NCBI GenBank assembly: GCA_002633005.1
Contig: NMRA01000558.1
Location: forward strand, 256,119 to 277,949
DNA length: 21,831 nt
Reading direction: 5' to 3'
Origin: Phoronis australis
Taxonomy: Eukaryota > Phoronida > Phoronidae
The position numbers and the translations under genes were made by a program. This document shows, piece after piece, positions 20,501-21,831 of this stretch. Numbering within the stretch: the stretch's first letter is position 1; each line of letters opens with the position of its first letter. Under the pieces are notes generated by a model, which did not search any database, was not told where the DNA came from, and was given only the letters and a program-made list of their open reading frames with translations.

Positions 20501-21831
20501 ATTTGGCAGAGACAGACGGCTGGTATGCACCAGCACCAATCAATTTTCGGACAGATTTGGCTACCATAGCACCCCCTGTTGGCCATCTTAGTTTTTGAAA
20601 AGACAGGTTGATTATTTCAAAAACTGCATTTTATATTTCAACCTAATTAAAAATTATGGGTCCATCTATCATTTATCACTTTTTGTCCGCTTGGCAGATC
20701 ATGATCCAATTTGGTACAGAGGTAATCGGCATGGATACGTCAGCACCGTCAGTTACTATTGAACTGCTTGACGGATCTTGATGACATTTGGCATAGAGAC
20801 AGATGGCTGGTATGCGCTGACATCAGTCGATTTTTGGATAGATTTGGCTACTGTAGCACCCACTGTGGGGCATTTTAGTTTTTGACGAGACAGGTTGATT
20901 ATCTCAAAAAGTGCTATGCACAACTGGATGAAATTCGGCACAAAGATATATAGCAGGGATGTATGCATTGACAGAAGTTGTTTTCGTTTTGATTCGACCA
21001 CCCTCTTGGCTTTGGATAGGACAACTAGTTCTTGTCTGTCAATCATCTAAGTTCTTAACAGGTCATCCTGGAGGCAACTTGTTTGCAAGTGTTGGATTTT
21101 ATGGGTCGTGGGTTGGAGAAATAAATGAAAAATATGGGTGGTGGGTACGAAATAAAAGTGACTTCCCTCCTCCCATACATTTTTTGCTGAAACAGCACTA
21201 AGATGAAAAACTATATCGAAGTTAAAAAAATGTGATTTAGAGGACCTTTAATGTGGCAGCATATCATAAAAACTGAATGAAGAGACAAATACTGCAAAAT
21301 TTTAAAGAACTGACAAGAGAAAACGCGGCACTGCCAATTGCGCTCAGTTATATGTGTTTAACACAAAAAAGCAGTATTTTACTAATTAAAAAATGCTTGT
21401 ATATAAATTTGTCTTTAAGACCTCATACTTTCTAAGAAAGTCTTTATCCACATCATCTTGTCTGGACTGGTTCCTTCGGGACTGTGCAGCCACACAGGAA
21501 GACAGAGTTGACCCTGCAGCATATAGCATAGCTGTGAAGAGTTTTCAATTTCTTGAAATACAGCAAAGTCAAAAAACAACAACTTAACAGTCACAAATTT
21601 CTCAAAAAATAGATGTCGAGTTTAATTTACTTCAGGTATGGCATGATAGTTTGTGCCACACAGCTGTCACTTAACAAGATATTCTCGATTTTACATCTAA
21701 ACAGACGATGGAAAGACTTGCAACTCAGATTTGCTAACAGAACAGCTGCAGTTATAAGAGATTAATGAACCTTGGGAGGTAATCTGCCTTTCTTAAGTAA
21801 CAGGCGATTCCCATCTCTAATGTTGCACTGC
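14406..21831 (-). CDS. USP40: USP40-like ubiquitin-specific protease, C-terminal part (six exons, partial)
   Basis: Six minus-strand exons join in frame: 21831-21771, 21513-21429, 18193-17968, 16066-15856, 14849-14745 and 14513-14406. Each boundary has AG/GT sites and matching phase, and 795 nt translate to 264 residues plus stop. The visible part is the C-terminal tail, downstream of the catalytic Cys/His boxes expected in the missing 5' exons. Diagnostic stretches in order: DGNRLLLKKGRLPPK-GQLCLPVW (ubiquitin-like fold), LGEVEIGKLCTLLDLKIL, EVVWDVSKG, AKHFPSKHEWLEIS, a lysine run, QAPYYIQEGDIIGVK, and an acidic/coiled end. This order and the Lys-run-APYY-GD-IGVK ending match what I know of USP40; USP47 is the nearest alternative. 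USPs cleave ubiquitin from proteins; the substrate here is unknown. Long introns hold repeat arrays. Confidence 0.7.
14745..14849 (-). CDS. USP40: USP40-like exon E
   Basis: The acceptor TTTCTTGCAG starts exactly 35 codons: VVTHKNKKKKAAK, then VNLKQAPYYIQEGDIIGVK, with a donor GTAACT. The lysine run followed by APYY-x-x-x-GD-x-IGVK is the most characteristic part of the USP40-like tail. Confidence 0.8.
14850..15855 (-). other. USP40-like intron between exons D and E
   Basis: 1006 nt of AT-rich sequence with GTAATA and TTTCTTGCAG at its ends. No repeat family or other exon is recognised in it. Confidence 0.6.
15856..16066 (-). CDS. USP40: USP40-like exon D
   Basis: The acceptor TTCTCCTTCACAG starts a 211-nt exon encoding PNQLLVTFCRRIPTSR, then EVVWDVSKG and MFIIPAEHVSLAKHFPSKHE. 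The donor is GTAATAG. The frame is open throughout and the exon ends in phase 0. Confidence 0.8.
16120..16120. other. Ambiguous base N
   Basis: The only undetermined base in the window. It lies in the intron next to GGGG, 54 nt upstream of exon D, so it does not affect the coding model. Confidence 0.99.
16334..17205 (+). repeat. Intronic tandem-unit array 1 with CTCF-like boxes, degenerate
   Basis: Boxes related to CCACTAGGGGGCAC begin at 16334 (CCGCTAGGTGGCGC), about 16475, 16593, 16728, 16889 and 17035, spaced about 115-160 bp. Between them recur phrases such as AAGGGGTTTAGGAGATACA, CATGTGCCAAAGATCCTGCA and TTCATGAAAATCCATC. The array ends with CAGAGATGACGG (17153-17164) and a short hairpin, CACATA/TATGTG (17175-17192). 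Its units are more diverged than in the array at 18825. The open frame at 16341-16763 is a by-product of the repeat, not a gene. Confidence 0.75.
17282..17906. mobile_element. Possible TIR element starting GGCCCTGCCACACC
   Basis: The left end GGCCCTGCCACACCTA resembles the reverse complement of the right end, GGCCCGTCTACACATT (11 of 16 positions). The 625-bp interior has no ORF with recognisable motifs. No target-site duplication is seen, so this call rests only on the degenerate ends. Confidence 0.3.
17968..18193 (-). CDS. USP40: USP40-like exon C
   Basis: The acceptor CTATTCTCAG opens a 226-nt exon encoding QQQNSVTDSQELPKLIRLGE and then a ubiquitin-like segment (GKLCTLLDLK, VDFLRVRLQEK). 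The donor is GTGAGT. It ends with CA, and the next exon supplies A to complete Gln. Confidence 0.75.
19415..19428 (+). promoter_or_regulatory. CTCF-core-like box (best of the array)
   Basis: CCACCAGGGGGCAC matches the established CTCF core consensus (CCASYAGRKGGCRC) at every position. Boxes at 18978, 19267 and 19852 are nearly as good. Binding is not shown by sequence alone. Confidence 0.4.
20015..20042. repeat. Terminal hairpin of array 2
   Basis: Inverted arms CCCACGTAATTAT and ATAATTATGTGGG separated by AA, with one mismatch. It follows the GATGACGG tail directly and marks the array's right end. The matching place in array 1 carries a weaker hairpin. Confidence 0.75.
20290..21000 (+). repeat. 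Second repeat family in the intron, period about 290 bp
   Basis: The phrase TTGATTATCTCAAAAACTGC recurs at 20311, 20608 and 20895. Between copies come GCTT(A/G)ACGGATC, TTTGGCA(T)AGAGACAGA(C/T)GGCTGGTATGC, CAATTTT(T/C)GGA(C/T)AGATTTGGCTAC and AGCACCC(C/A)CTGT. The units are diverged and non-coding. Open frames here (20194-20433, 20756-21046) come from the repeat. Confidence 0.7.
20567..20585 (-). promoter_or_regulatory. CTCF-like 19-bp motif in opposite orientation
   Basis: The minus strand reads TGGCCAACAGGGGGTGCTA, differing at two positions from the familiar 19-bp vertebrate CTCF consensus form TGGCCACCAGGGGGCGCTA. It lies in the second repeat family and points toward the forward boxes of array 2. 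Function is inferred only from the match. Confidence 0.35.
21429..21513 (-). CDS. USP40: USP40-like exon B
   Basis: The acceptor TATGCTGCAG (minus strand) is followed by 85 nt reading GQLCLPVWLHSPEGTSPDKM and then MWIKTFLE, with a donor GTATGAGG. It ends with one base of a codon, which matches the two-base start of exon C and makes Ser at the junction. Confidence 0.6.
21771..21831 (-). CDS. USP40: USP40-like exon A (runs off the window)
   Basis: Reads QCNIRDGNRLLLKKGRLPPK, then AAG|GTTCATT. The donor is weaker than the others, but the phase-0 junction to the next exon gives PPK-GQLCLPVW, a natural ubiquitin-like strand. The exon's 5' end lies outside the window. Confidence 0.6.

Overview
The window reads as nuclear DNA of an animal, most likely a marine invertebrate. 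It has spliced genes with GT-AG introns, long AT-rich intergenic stretches, several small inverted-repeat (MITE-like) elements and tandem-unit repeats inside introns. A TLR-like LRR-Ig receptor encoded by one exon, a THAP exon and a USP40-like gene would suit a lancelet or another invertebrate deuterostome, but nothing seen fixes the species.

Layout, left to right. (1) 165-343: a plus-strand exon with the C-terminal half of a THAP zinc finger; its upstream exon lies outside the window. (2) 732-886: a short hAT-like MITE with an 8-bp direct repeat at each end. (3) 1347-4124: an intronless CDS for a 925-residue type I membrane protein (signal peptide, about 25 leucine-rich repeats with an island, LRR C-cap, one Ig domain, TM segment, short tail). 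It has a TATA-like box upstream, a splice donor 3 nt after the stop, a strong acceptor at 4566 and AATAAA at 4968. (4) 4991-9612: mostly featureless, with one 260-bp MITE (6527-6786). (5) 9726-9977: a small predicted secreted protein with its own TATA box and AATAAA. (6) 10681-11083 and 13248-13638: two copies, in opposite orientation, of a foldback element starting GGGCCCGGTCT; each is itself close to a full-length palindrome. (7) 14406-21831, minus strand: six phase-compatible exons forming the C-terminal 264 residues of a USP40-like deubiquitinase. The gene continues beyond the right edge.

The USP40-like introns hold the most unusual structure. Two arrays (about 16334-17205 and 18825-20050) repeat a box resembling the CTCF core motif (CCACTAGGGGGCAC) about every 146 bp, always in the same direction. 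Both arrays end in the same tail, AGAGATGACGG followed by a hairpin. A third repeat block (20290-21000) has a longer CTCF-like box in the opposite direction. Whether these boxes bind CTCF is a hypothesis that can be tested.

The three main genes show no shared pathway: a cell-surface receptor-like protein, a small secreted protein and a ubiquitin protease. All gene models come from reading the sequence alone; family names rest on recognised motifs, not on database searches.
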